Shown: one piece after another, positions 16,306-25,035 of the stretch
Numbering within the stretch: position 1 is the first letter of the stretch
Layout of the letters: each line of letters opens with the position of its first letter
Assembly: GCA_028695965.1 (NCBI GenBank)
Contig: JAQVHZ010000013.1
Location: forward strand, 1 to 48,438
Source of the DNA: Thermoguttaceae bacterium
GTDB lineage: Bacteria; Planctomycetota; Planctomycetia; Pirellulales; Thermoguttaceae
Length of the DNA: 48,438 bases
Reading direction: 5' to 3'
The notes under the pieces: model-generated
The model's database searches: none
What the model was told of the DNA's origin: nothing
Seen by the model: only the letters and a program-made list of their open reading frames with translations
Made by a program: the position numbers and the translations under genes

Positions 16306-16343
16306 GAAAAAGGTTGTCGACAACTCTAAAAGTATCGACAACC
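16306..16343 (-). terminator. Terminator after the GlmU-like gene
   Basis: On the minus strand GGTTGTCGA pairs with TCGACAACC across a 14-base loop, followed by CTTTTTC. It lies 40 bases after the stop. Confidence 0.75.
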
Positions 16344-16382
16344 CATTTTAGTTACGATAAAACAGCTTAACGACGCAAAAAG

Positions 16383-17129
16383 TTACGCTTTCGCTTGAAG
16401 GGCCTTTTCTACTTCGGCAACGTCCTCTTTCGTATTGACGCCCAGACACTCAGCTTCCTTCAAAACGGGGAGCGCCAGAATCTTTTTGCCAGCGTCAAGC
16501 AAAATCTTCGGCACGTCTGTGATATAGTATTCGCACTGCGCGTTGTTATTACAAATACTGCCGAGCGAAGCCAATAAGTCGGACGCGTTAAAGATATAAT
16601 AACTAATATTGATCTCTTTAATTTCGCGTTGTTCGTCAGTTGCGTCTTTGTGTTCGACAATGCCGACAAAATTTCCCTGTTCGTCTCGAAGAATACGTCC
16701 CATTCCGGTAGGATCTTCTTTATAGACCGTGCCAAGCACGCATGAGGCGTCGCTCTTTTCATACTCTTCAAAGAGCCGTTCAACCGAAGAACTTTGCAGC
16801 ATCGGATTGTCGCCCGCAATAATAAAAACGGGACCGTCGAAACCTTCGAGAAATTCACGACAGCACATAACGGCGTGTCCTGTTCCCAAAAGTTCTTTTT
16901 GTTCCGCAAATTTCACATTTTTACACGACTCAAGTTCCGCGCAAACACGTTCTTTTTGATAGCCGACAACGACCAGAATTTCGTCAATTTTCGCCTCGTT
17001 CAAGGCGTCAATGACATAATGAATCATCGGCCTGCCGCAAACGGGAAAGAGAACCTTTGGGAGATCCGACTTCATGCGCGTGCCCTTACCGGCGGCAAGG
17101 ATGATCGCTTTTCTGACACTAGCGCGCAT
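16383..17129 (-). CDS. Sugar-1-phosphate nucleotidyltransferase, GlmU N-domain-like
   Basis: Probably makes UDP-GlcNAc (or a related UDP-sugar) from UTP and the sugar-1-phosphate in the cytoplasm, feeding peptidoglycan or surface sugar synthesis. Visible motifs are the nucleotide-binding AAGKGTRMKSDLPKVLFPV at residues 12-30, QKELLGTGHAV, and the metal-binding region AGDNPML. The final part (CEYYITDVPKILLDAGKK, then ECLGVNTKEDVAEVE) also matches GlmU. At 248 aa it contains only the uridylyltransferase half; the left-handed beta-helix acetyltransferase half of full-length GlmU (about 450 aa) is absent, so GlcN-1-P acetylation must be done elsewhere. It is preceded by rho with a 184-base gap and has its own AAAGGTG ribosome-binding site. 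Confidence 0.85.
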   Translation of the reverse strand: MRASVRKAIILAAGKGTRMKSDLPKVLFPVCGRPMIHYVIDALNEAKIDEILVVVGYQKERVCAELESCKNVKFAEQKELLGTGHAVMCCREFLEGFDGPVFIIAGDNPMLQSSSVERLFEEYEKSDASCVLGTVYKEDPTGMGRILRDEQGNFVGIVEHKDATDEQREIKEINISYYIFNASDLLASLGSICNNNAQCEYYITDVPKILLDAGKKILALPVLKEAECLGVNTKEDVAEVEKALQAKA

Positions 17130-17313
17130 TTTCTATTCACCTTTAATATTGCGAGAGTTGAATTTTGTTCTGGTCGACGTCCGACCTAGTCCCGTCAAAG
17201 CGGCTCCATTCCTCTGAAACGCCAATGTTTCAATGGAACTCCGAGCCGCCGCGCTGCAATCGCACGATAGCGGCGCGTCAAACGCTAACTCAACCTACTC
17301 GCGCAAATTACTG

Positions 17314-18939
17314 TCAACGTATAAACTTATCAAAAAACTCCTGGTTAGAATCGCAAGTCGCAAGGTTCGCAGTCAAGCGTTCCATTGCGTCGATCGGATC
17401 CATCGGGGCAAGGGTGCGGCGGAGCATATTTGAAGCGCGAAGTTTATCAGGAGGAAGCAAAAGCTCTTCACGCCGCGTTCCGGACTTCGAGACGTCGATT
17501 GCGGGCCATACGCGACGATCCGCAAGACGACGATCTAAAACGAGCTCCATGTTGCCCGTGCCTTTGAACTCTTGGAAAATGAGTTCGTCCATACGGCTGC
17601 CAGTGTCGACAAGCGCAGTGCCCACGATCGTCAACGAACCGCCCTTTTGATTGCCGACGCCTTCGATAGAACGAGCCGAAGAGAAAATCTTCTTAGGGAT
17701 ATCCATCGCCTTAATGTCGACGCCGCCCGTCATCGTACGACCGGTATTACCGACCCATTTATTAAACGCACGAGCAAGACGCGTGATAGAGTCCAAGAGC
17801 AAGAAGACGTCTTTGCCCATCTCAGCGAGCCGTCTGCAGCGCTGCGTCACAAATTGAGCAAGACGAATATGGCTCTCGAGTTCGCAGTCGAGACTGCTCG
17901 CAACGACTTCCGCGTCAACCGCTCTTTCAAAGTCGGTTACTTCTTCCGGGCGTTCGTCAATAAGCAGAACAATGACGACAACTTCTGGATGGTTGAGCGT
18001 TACCGCTTGACAGATTTGTTGCAGCAGAACCGTCTTGCCAGAACGCGGAGGCGCGACGATAAGAGCGCGTTGACCTTTGCCAAGAGGAGCAAGAATGTCT
18101 ATTACGCGCGTGGAAAGGGGGTCTTTGCCTGTTTCTAAGTGAAGCCATTCGCTAGGCGTTACGGGCGTTAATTCGCCAAACGGGATAATTCTAGCATAGG
18201 CGTCGGGATCGACGTTCGGATCAATTCCGTCAATGTCGTGGATTTCACGAACTCGCGGACCCTGATTGCCGCGAGCGGGTTGAACAAGTCCCGAAATCTT
18301 TACGCCTTCGCGCAACCGGAGTTTTTCAATAACGTTGCCAGGAACGAAGGGGTCGGACGTCTGACGAACATAGTTCTCTTTAGGATCGCGTAAGAACCCG
18401 TAACCGTTCGGATGAAGTTCCAGGACGCCGGTAATCTTATAAAAAGAATCAGGATTCATCGGGTCGACGTCAGGACGCGGCCGGTGGGCGCTCGACTTCG
18501 GACGGCGCGGCGCCAACGGACTGTTTTTAGAAGATCTTCTCACATAGCGCCCTTGATTGCCGTAACTTTGGTTGTAACTGCCTTGATTGCTATAACGCTC
18601 TCGGTAACTGCCTTGATTACGGTAGCTGTCGCGCTCATTACGGTCGCTGCGATAACCGCTGCGATCACGGTAATTTCTGTCGCCATAACTGCGATCATTG
18701 TAGCCGCGCTCGCCATAGTTGTCTTGGGCGCTGTATCCGCCTTGATTGCCGTAACTGCTTTGACCGTCGGCATAATTGCCGGAATCGTAGTCGGAGTTCC
18801 CATAAGAAGAAGGAGAACCTTTTTCGGCGTCATAATTGTCAGAAGAACCATAGTGGTTACGTCCATAACCGCGACTACTCTGCGAGCCGTAACCGTTTCT
18901 AGAATGCGGATTCGAATCCATATTATAATCTCTGTCCAT
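17314..18939 (-). CDS. rho: Transcription termination factor Rho with long disordered N-terminus
   Basis: Hexameric RNA-dependent ATPase that ends transcription. Residues 1 to about 160 are low complexity, rich in Tyr, Gly, Ser, Asn, Arg and Asp, with repeated short units such as [12 protein letters not shown] and [10 protein letters not shown], ending in a basic [13 protein letters not shown] stretch. The conserved core follows: RNA-binding domain ([20 protein letters not shown]), Walker A (APPRSGKT), Walker B region ([13 protein letters not shown]), Q-loop and R-loop regions ([25 protein letters not shown]), and a typical C-terminus. E. coli Rho is 419 aa, so the extra length is the N-terminal tail. 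ATG 18939 is chosen because TAGGG lies just upstream; a Met seven codons in is also possible. Confidence 0.96.
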   Translation of the reverse strand: MDRDYNMDSNPHSRNGYGSQSSRGYGRNHYGSSDNYDAEKGSPSSYGNSDYDSGNYADGQSSYGNQGGYSAQDNYGERGYNDRSYGDRNYRDRSGYRSDRNERDSYRNQGSYRERYSNQGSYNQSYGNQGRYVRRSSKNSPLAPRRPKSSAHRPRPDVDPMNPDSFYKITGVLELHPNGYGFLRDPKENYVRQTSDPFVPGNVIEKLRLREGVKISGLVQPARGNQGPRVREIHDIDGIDPNVDPDAYARIIPFGELTPVTPSEWLHLETGKDPLSTRVIDILAPLGKGQRALIVAPPRSGKTVLLQQICQAVTLNHPEVVVIVLLIDERPEEVTDFERAVDAEVVASSLDCELESHIRLAQFVTQRCRRLAEMGKDVFLLLDSITRLARAFNKWVGNTGRTMTGGVDIKAMDIPKKIFSSARSIEGVGNQKGGSLTIVGTALVDTGSRMDELIFQEFKGTGNMELVLDRRLADRRVWPAIDVSKSGTRREELLLPPDKLRASNMLRRTLAPMDPIDAMERLTANLATCDSNQEFFDKFIR

Positions 18940-19441
18940 TTCGCCCTATATAGAATTTTGGCGATAGTGATTTTAGTACGCGACCTTAAATCGAATGTTG
19001 CGTCTTGCGACCATAGAATGGTGGAATAAACAAAAGACCTGTTTAATTTCAAACGAACGGAAGAAGCGTACTCCCTGCGCGTGAAAACAAAATGCACCCA
19101 CAATAAGGAATCGGCTAACGAATCCAATACTGCCAAACGCAATCACGGAAAAACAAACCGAAACCGTAAGAACGCGCCGTTATGACGCCGGTTTCTAGCT
19201 CTAACGAACATTACCTTGTCTCTATAAGAGAAAACTGATAACGCATAAATCGATCAGATTCGAGAAGAATGAACTTCGTCGAAACATGTGAAAATCCCGG
19301 AAGCCAGGATCCCCAATCGTGCTCGTATTATATGGGCTGTTGCCGATAAAACAAGGCATAAACCTGTTTTTTTTTACAATTCCGCCTTTTTTAGCGTGAA
19401 TCATCGCCAACAAAACAATTAATCTGCAAAAGCGCTCGGCG
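18940..19441. other. Intergenic region between recG and rho
   Basis: About 500 bases without a convincing gene. It must contain the 3' end of recG transcription and the rho promoter and leader. I see no clear hairpin-plus-T-run terminator and no strong -35/-10 pair. Short open frames here lack ribosome-binding sites. Rho leaders in other bacteria are often autoregulated, which could explain the length, but nothing in the sequence proves it. Confidence 0.5.
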
Positions 19442-21865
19442 TTATCCGACGTCGCCAAGCTCTAATTCTCGTCCGTATTTAACTAAGACTTGTCGACGCA
19501 ACGCTTGAAGTTCAGGCTCGGTAAGACCGGGATCAGCGCCGACTAATGCGCGAGCGTCGGCGCAAGCGTCCTCTAAAATCGCTCGATCTTGCGCTAGGTT
19601 CGCCACGCGAAAAGAAGCGGCTCCATGTTGACGCAAACCAAAGAGTTCGCCCGGTCCGCGAAGAGAAAAATCCTTTTCGGCAAGTTCGAAACCGTCGGTC
19701 GTTCGCGCAAAAAACTCAAGACGAGCAAGCCCGTCGTCGCGAATCTTCGCAGATTCGTTCTCAGGATTTTTCTTTGAGTCCTTCTTTTTCTTTCTTTTAG
19801 ACTTCTCAGTCTTCTCGGCCGTTTTTGCGTTCGCTGGTTCGACGTCCTGTTCGCGTTCCGTTGGAGCAACAGCACAAAAGCCGGGATACTTCCCACGAGA
19901 AATGCGTCCTCGAAGCTGGTGCAGCTGCGCCAGTCCGAAACGCTCAGCGTTTTCGATCGTCATAAGGGTCGCGTTAGGAACGTCGACTCCAACTTCTACA
20001 ACCGACGTCGCAACGAGAACCTGAATCACTCCGCTGCGAAAATCCAGCATCACCGCTTCTTTTTCCGCCGTCGTCATGCGGCCGTGTACTATTCCTAATC
20101 GGTACCCTTTGAGTTCTCCTTCACTAAGCTCTTTGTAGACCGACCGCACCGTCTTCAGTTTCGTGCCGCTGACGTCGTTTTTTTCTTCTCGGTCGTCTTC
20201 GGATATGTTTTCGGTTTTTTGCGCGTCATAGAGAGACGCGCGTTCCTTTTCTGGTCCAGCCCAGTCGTTCCAAAAATCAAAATCGCTGGAAAAAGAGCCG
20301 TCGTTCTCTAATTTATAAAGCTCGCGTCCTTCAGAAAAATCGTAGGAATCCTCGCCTGTTCCGTTGTCGACTCGCGCCGTCACAACGTACGCCTGACGTC
20401 CTTCGTTGAGTCGTTCGCGCACAAACTTCCACCAACTAGCGCGATTATCCGGCGTCAAAATGCTCGTCGTCGTTTTACGTCGCCCCAGAGGCGCCTCCCT
20501 CATAATAGAAACGTCTAGATCGCCGAAAAGAGTCATGGTTAAACTTCGTGGTATCGGCGTCGCCGTCATGACGAGATAGTGCGGCTCCAAATCAGGAGAG
20601 GACTTTAGCGTCGCGCGCTGTCTGACTCCAAATTTGTGCTGTTCGTCGATGACGACCAATCCCAGACGATTGAATTCGATCTCGTTACAGACGAGCGCTT
20701 GGGTGCCGACGATAATTTGCGCGTCGCCCGTGCGGATCTCTTCTAATATCTGAGCGCGTTCCGACGGCTTTTGACCGCCAAACAAAGGCGCTATCTTTGT
20801 CGCGCTATTGCGCAGGTAGTTTTGAAGCGTACGCAAATGCTGACGCGCCAACACTTCAGTCGGAGCCATCAAAACGGCTTGCGCCCCGTTTGCTACTGCT
20901 TGAAGCGCCGCATAGATGGCCACGACCGTCTTGCCCGAGCCTACGTCCCCTTGAAGAAGACGATTCATAGGGGTCGGAGCGGCCATGTCTTCCGAAATTT
21001 CGCGAATTACCTCAACTTGCGACTCTGTCAATTCAAACGGAAAGAGACTGCGAATTCGAGAATCGATCTTTGCTGTCCGAGGGAGAACAAGCGCCTTCAT
21101 GTTGACGCGGCGGCGCGTGCGGCAAATTGCCAGCGCCAACTGCAAGACGAGCAATTCTTGATATGCAAACCGTTTACGAGCTTGCTTGGCCTCGTCGAGC
21201 GTTTTGGGGAAATGAATTGTACGAATTGCGTCGGCGATCGGAAGAAGATCGCGCTTTTCCAGCAGCTTCGCGGGCAGAGCTTCCGGGATAAGATCGGGCA
21301 AGGAAACCAACGCGTTCTTTATGAAGCGACGCATTCGATAAGGAGTTAAGCCTTCGGTGAGACGATAGACGGGCACAATGCGCAAATCGTCTAATTCAAG
21401 ATCGACCGATTCTCCTTTGCTTTGGTCGTCAAATGAATAGCCGTCGTCAAGATAATTTAGGATGGGATGAGCAAATTCCCAAAGCCCGCTCTTTTTCTTA
21501 GGACTTCCAGTCATAAGAAGCCGACGACCGACTCGAAAGCTTTTCGCTATGTAGTCAACCCTGAACCATGTCGCCTTAACACGCGACGTTCCAACGGCAA
21601 GAAACAAGGTGGTAATTCTTCCTACGCGTGTAAATCGCGTATGGAAATCTTCAATCGTTCCTACAACCGACTGTTTTTCTCCTTCAACAAGATCGTCAAC
21701 CGTGCTCTTTAAGAAAATCTCCTCATAATCGCGCGGAAAGAAGAAGAGCAAGTCAAAAGCTCGAAAAATACCTAGTCGCGCTAACACTTCGGCAAAGCGT
21801 TCTCCTACGGCTTTTACATAGGCGACTGGCGCGCGAAGCGGATCAAATTTCGGTTGTTCACCCAT
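19442..21865 (-). CDS. recG: ATP-dependent DNA helicase RecG with lineage-specific inserts
   Basis: Branch-migrating helicase that remodels stalled replication forks and recombination intermediates. It has the N-terminal wedge/OB-fold region (VVGTIEDFHTRFTRVGRITT), helicase motif I (LLQGDVGSGKT), motif II (VIDEQHKFGVRQR), motif III (TATPIPRSL), motif VI and the RecG C-terminus (TDGFELAEKDFSLRGPGELF). It is 807 aa, against about 690 in E. coli. The extra length is largely two polar inserts. One is acidic, around plus-strand 20160-20330, between motifs III and IV. The other is a Lys/Glu-rich stretch around 19745-19850 (KSKRKKKKDSKK), just after the QLHQLRGRISRG motif. The ATG is preceded by GGGGAG. 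Confidence 0.95.
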   Translation of the reverse strand: MGEQPKFDPLRAPVAYVKAVGERFAEVLARLGIFRAFDLLFFFPRDYEEIFLKSTVDDLVEGEKQSVVGTIEDFHTRFTRVGRITTLFLAVGTSRVKATWFRVDYIAKSFRVGRRLLMTGSPKKKSGLWEFAHPILNYLDDGYSFDDQSKGESVDLELDDLRIVPVYRLTEGLTPYRMRRFIKNALVSLPDLIPEALPAKLLEKRDLLPIADAIRTIHFPKTLDEAKQARKRFAYQELLVLQLALAICRTRRRVNMKALVLPRTAKIDSRIRSLFPFELTESQVEVIREISEDMAAPTPMNRLLQGDVGSGKTVVAIYAALQAVANGAQAVLMAPTEVLARQHLRTLQNYLRNSATKIAPLFGGQKPSERAQILEEIRTGDAQIIVGTQALVCNEIEFNRLGLVVIDEQHKFGVRQRATLKSSPDLEPHYLVMTATPIPRSLTMTLFGDLDVSIMREAPLGRRKTTTSILTPDNRASWWKFVRERLNEGRQAYVVTARVDNGTGEDSYDFSEGRELYKLENDGSFSSDFDFWNDWAGPEKERASLYDAQKTENISEDDREEKNDVSGTKLKTVRSVYKELSEGELKGYRLGIVHGRMTTAEKEAVMLDFRSGVIQVLVATSVVEVGVDVPNATLMTIENAERFGLAQLHQLRGRISRGKYPGFCAVAPTEREQDVEPANAKTAEKTEKSKRKKKKDSKKNPENESAKIRDDGLARLEFFARTTDGFELAEKDFSLRGPGELFGLRQHGAASFRVANLAQDRAILEDACADARALVGADPGLTEPELQALRRQVLVKYGRELELGDVG

Positions 21866-21894
21866 GACGCTCCCCTTCCCAACGACTCATAACA

Positions 21895-22833
21895 CTATTG
21901 CAGGCCGTTCATGTATAGGGGATCCAGCTCGTTAACTTTGTCGATATCCGCTTGGTATTCATCGTCCTTATTCAGTTGACGATAGACGCCAGCGCGTTCA
22001 AAGTAAGTTCCAGGGTCGTTTGGATTGATCTCCAGCGCGCGGGAGAGGTCGGTGAGCGCTTCGTCCCATTCGGCAAGCTGTTTGAAATAGACGCCGCGGT
22101 ACTTGTAGGCGGCAAAACAGTTCGGGTCTAGCTCGAGCGCTCTGTTGAAATCCTCAAGTGCGGAGTCCCAAGCGCCAGATTCTTCATAGATCTTGCCGCG
22201 GATCGCATAATTCATGGGATTTGTCGGTTCGAGAGAAATCGCTTTGCTTAAATCTTGAATACCTGCGTCGTATTCTTGGCGCTTGTGAAAGAGTATGCCG
22301 CGATTGACATAATAATTAGGTTCGGTTGGCGCGTCGGCAATACATTGATTGAGGTCCGCCAACGCCTCGTCATATTTTCCAAGACCTACATACGCATATC
22401 CGCGATTGCTTAGAACTGACGTTACAGAAGGATCGATCTCGAGCGCAATGTTAAAATCTTCGACCGCCTTGTCAAACATACGCTGACCTAAAAACGCTTC
22501 TCCGCGCCCCCTGCGCGCCGAGACAAGCCGCGAATCTAACTCAAGCGCTTTGTCAAAATTTGCTTGTGCTTCCGCAAAAAGCCGCATACGGAGCTCGCTC
22601 TCGCCAAGTCCAACATACGCCGCTGTCTGCTTGGGATTTAATTCGATCGACTTATTGAAACATTCGACTGCGCTTTCGACGTCCCCCTCAGTCAAATGTT
22701 CCATACCGGAACGGCAATACTCCTCCGATTGCCGCAGAGCCCCGTTGGAACAACCTATCGTTAGAACGCTGAGCATGACGGCGGCCAAAAAGCTAAACGC
22801 TATTTTCATCCATGTGTTATTAGTCGTTTTCAT
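21895..22833 (-). CDS. TPR-repeat lipoprotein
   Basis: Predicted lipid-anchored scaffold of 312 aa. The signal peptide ends at lipobox LTIGC. About eight tetratricopeptide repeats follow, from EEYCRSGMEHLTEGDVESAV to the end, each with the pattern A..Y...G..Y...G.YdeAl.Df..AleldP (for example NRGYAYVGLGKYDEALADLN). TPRs mediate protein-protein contacts; the partner is not visible. I start at ATG 22833 (MKTTNNTWMK), which has AAAAGGA upstream, rather than at the TTG six codons earlier. It lies between recG (29 bases downstream) and trkA. Confidence 0.88.
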   Translation of the reverse strand: MKTTNNTWMKIAFSFLAAVMLSVLTIGCSNGALRQSEEYCRSGMEHLTEGDVESAVECFNKSIELNPKQTAAYVGLGESELRMRLFAEAQANFDKALELDSRLVSARRGRGEAFLGQRMFDKAVEDFNIALEIDPSVTSVLSNRGYAYVGLGKYDEALADLNQCIADAPTEPNYYVNRGILFHKRQEYDAGIQDLSKAISLEPTNPMNYAIRGKIYEESGAWDSALEDFNRALELDPNCFAAYKYRGVYFKQLAEWDEALTDLSRALEINPNDPGTYFERAGVYRQLNKDDEYQADIDKVNELDPLYMNGLQ

Positions 22834-22888
22834 AAAATCCTTTTCCCACAACCTTTAATTACAGCATTGAACGTATCAAACGCAACAA

Positions 22889-24232
22889 TCAAGCTTTTAC
22901 AAACAATTCAACAAGACCAGGTATCCTCTCAGCAAGCGTTAAGGCGACAACTGTGTCGCCAGCGTGGAATTCAAACGCCGCATTAGGTATGAGAACCTTA
23001 TTTTCACGAATAACGGCTGCAATCAGCGTTGGCTTTGGTATTCCCAAATCTTTTAGGGGAGCGCGCGTCATAGGAGAATTTCCGTCGACTTCAAGTTCCA
23101 CCACCTCGATCGGCCCGCTTAACAGCGTTGAATTCTGAAAGACAAGCGGACCTTTGTGCATGAGCCCTTCAATCTGCCTGCCGACAACTTCAAAAGGACA
23201 GACCACTTCCGTAACGCCAAGCTTTCCGACAACGCTCGCATAATCCTGATGATTAACGACCGCCAAAAGCGTTTTAACGCCAAGTTCCATCGCCTCGACG
23301 CACGCCATGATATTATATTCGTCGTCTCCTGCGCAGGAGATAAAAATGTCTCCTTCGCCAACGCGCCGTTCGTCCAAAACGTTGCGGCGGCGGCCGTCTC
23401 CGCAAACAACGACCGTGTTATTGAGACGACGCGCTAAAAACTCGCATCGAGAACGTTCTCGCTCGAAAACCGTTACGTTATAATTGCGTTTTTCTAAAAC
23501 AGAGGCGACAAAAAATCCAGTTTCGCCCCCTCCGACAATCGCGACGTTTCGCTTGCTGTGAGGGTGCGTCAAAAACGCCTTTTTGGCGCTTTCCACTTGC
23601 GGGCGCGCCCCCAAAAGCGTTACCCGATCTCCAACCTCAATCTTATCGGCAGCCGTTGCGATTGTAACGACTCCATCACGGTTAATCGCTCCAACTCGAA
23701 CTTCCGAAGGTAATTTCAGCTCGGACAAAGGCTTGCCCGTCGAAGAAGACTCCTTCGTAATTACGACGTCCTGCATTTCCAGTTCGCCGCAAGCGAAGTG
23801 TTCGATCAACATGGCGCCAGGCTCGCGAATTCTGCGCGCAAGCTCCATCGCCGTGAGGTATTCGATGCTAAGCAATCGGTCGATGTTGAAATGCCGACGA
23901 TAATCAAAAGAACTGACCTCGCGAAATTCCTGTGTAAAGACGCGCGCCGCTACGCGGCGAGCGCCCATCGCCTTAGCGACGCTGCCGGCGACAATGTTGA
24001 CTTCGTCCGAACCGGTCAGCGCAAAACAGCAGTCTGCCGAAGGAGCGCCCGCTTGATACAAAAGATTCGCTTTTGTTGCGTCGCCAAGCAGGATGCGGGC
24101 GTCGAGATTTTCATCGAGAAAGGCAATGCGTTCATCACGTTTTTCGATGATGGTTACCTCATGGTCTTGATTGCAAAGCCTTCGCGCAACGGAAGATCCA
24201 ACTGTTCCGCCGCCTAACAGAATTACGCGCAT
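22889..24232 (-). CDS. trkA: Trk system potassium uptake protein TrkA
   Basis: Cytoplasmic regulatory subunit that binds NAD(H)/ATP and gates a TrkH/TrkG potassium channel. 447 aa with the classical duplicated layout: RCK_N 1 with Rossmann motif GGGTVG (residues 7-12), RCK_C 1, RCK_N 2 with GGGETG, and RCK_C 2 ending in DTVVALTLAERIPGLVELF. Both Rossmann motifs are intact and each is followed by an acidic ribose-binding residue (IIEKRDER; VFERERSR). No trkH lies in the window, so the channel must be encoded elsewhere. No strong ribosome-binding site before the ATG. Confidence 0.93.
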   Translation of the reverse strand: MRVILLGGGTVGSSVARRLCNQDHEVTIIEKRDERIAFLDENLDARILLGDATKANLLYQAGAPSADCCFALTGSDEVNIVAGSVAKAMGARRVAARVFTQEFREVSSFDYRRHFNIDRLLSIEYLTAMELARRIREPGAMLIEHFACGELEMQDVVITKESSSTGKPLSELKLPSEVRVGAINRDGVVTIATAADKIEVGDRVTLLGARPQVESAKKAFLTHPHSKRNVAIVGGGETGFFVASVLEKRNYNVTVFERERSRCEFLARRLNNTVVVCGDGRRRNVLDERRVGEGDIFISCAGDDEYNIMACVEAMELGVKTLLAVVNHQDYASVVGKLGVTEVVCPFEVVGRQIEGLMHKGPLVFQNSTLLSGPIEVVELEVDGNSPMTRAPLKDLGIPKPTLIAAVIRENKVLIPNAAFEFHAGDTVVALTLAERIPGLVELFVKA

Positions 24233-24304
24233 AATACTAAACGCACAAGGGCGCCCTTATAGCCATTTAAAACTCCGTAATTATAAGGTTTCGGGCTCTG
24301 TGAG

Positions 24305-25015
24305 TCAATACCCGCGAAGAAGCGAGAGCAATTCCGGAGCGTCTAAACGCTCTACAATGACGCTCGCGCAAGAAAAATCAGCGAGCGCGTTGTGGCTGGC
24401 GCGAAGCATACAGCAAGGAGAACCGGCAGCAACAGCTGCCCTGCTCCCCGTGGTACTGTCTTCAAGAACGAGCATCGACTCCGGAGCTGTTCCAAATCGT
24501 TCCGCCGCCTTCAAATAAACCTCAGGATGGGGTTTCCCATTAACAACGTCTTCGCTCGTAAGGACAAAATCGAGACGCTTGTAGACATCATGCTTCTTCA
24601 GCACTTCGTTAGCTACTATCTTCTTACTGCTCGTACAAACGCATTTCGGAATGTTGCGGCGTTCTAACTCGTCGAAAAGTTCCAACAAGCCGGGAGTCGT
24701 TTCATATCCGTCTTTCAGCAGTTCGAGAAAAATCTCCTCGTTCTCTTTAGAGATTTCTTGCCAAGACTCCTTGAGAGAATAGACCTCGACCATCCGCCGA
24801 AAACAAAACTCGGGCGGTCGTCCCATGATTTCAAGGCGCAACTCTTCCGTGTATTCATATCCGCGCCGTCCTAATAATTCGGTCGCAGTCTTGTCGTAGA
24901 CCGCTTCCGTGTCAAACATCAAACCGTCCATATCAAAGGCGACTGCCAAACACGATCCGTTCTCAATCGTTCGACCAGCTAACGGAGAACAAGATGTATT
25001 CAAACCTGTCGTCAT
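24305..25015 (-). CDS. HAD-family phosphatase/phosphomutase (beta-phosphoglucomutase-like)
   Basis: 236-aa haloacid-dehalogenase superfamily enzyme that should act on a small phosphorylated substrate, probably a sugar phosphate. HAD motif I is FDMDGLMFDTE (nucleophile and acid Asp), motif II CTSSKK, motif III Lys in KPHPEVY, and motif IV LVLEDSTTGSRAA. The helical cap lies between motifs I and II, giving the subfamily I layout of beta-PGM and DOG phosphatases. About 24 residues precede the core, an unusual polar extension (MTTGLNTSCSPLAG), but the ATG has AAGGAAG upstream. It starts 21 bases after the GcvPA-like gene, so the pair looks like an operon. Substrate not inferable. Confidence 0.85.
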   Translation of the reverse strand: MTTGLNTSCSPLAGRTIENGSCLAVAFDMDGLMFDTEAVYDKTATELLGRRGYEYTEELRLEIMGRPPEFCFRRMVEVYSLKESWQEISKENEEIFLELLKDGYETTPGLLELFDELERRNIPKCVCTSSKKIVANEVLKKHDVYKRLDFVLTSEDVVNGKPHPEVYLKAAERFGTAPESMLVLEDSTTGSRAAVAAGSPCCMLRASHNALADFSCASVIVERLDAPELLSLLRGY

Positions 25016-25035
25016 ATTCTTCCTTTATTTTATTT

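Noticed and set aside
18412-19029. 205-codon plus-strand frame rich in Ile, Thr, Ala and Val opposite rho
   Set aside because: It is the antisense reading of the repetitive Rho N-terminal coding region; the sense protein is unmistakable.
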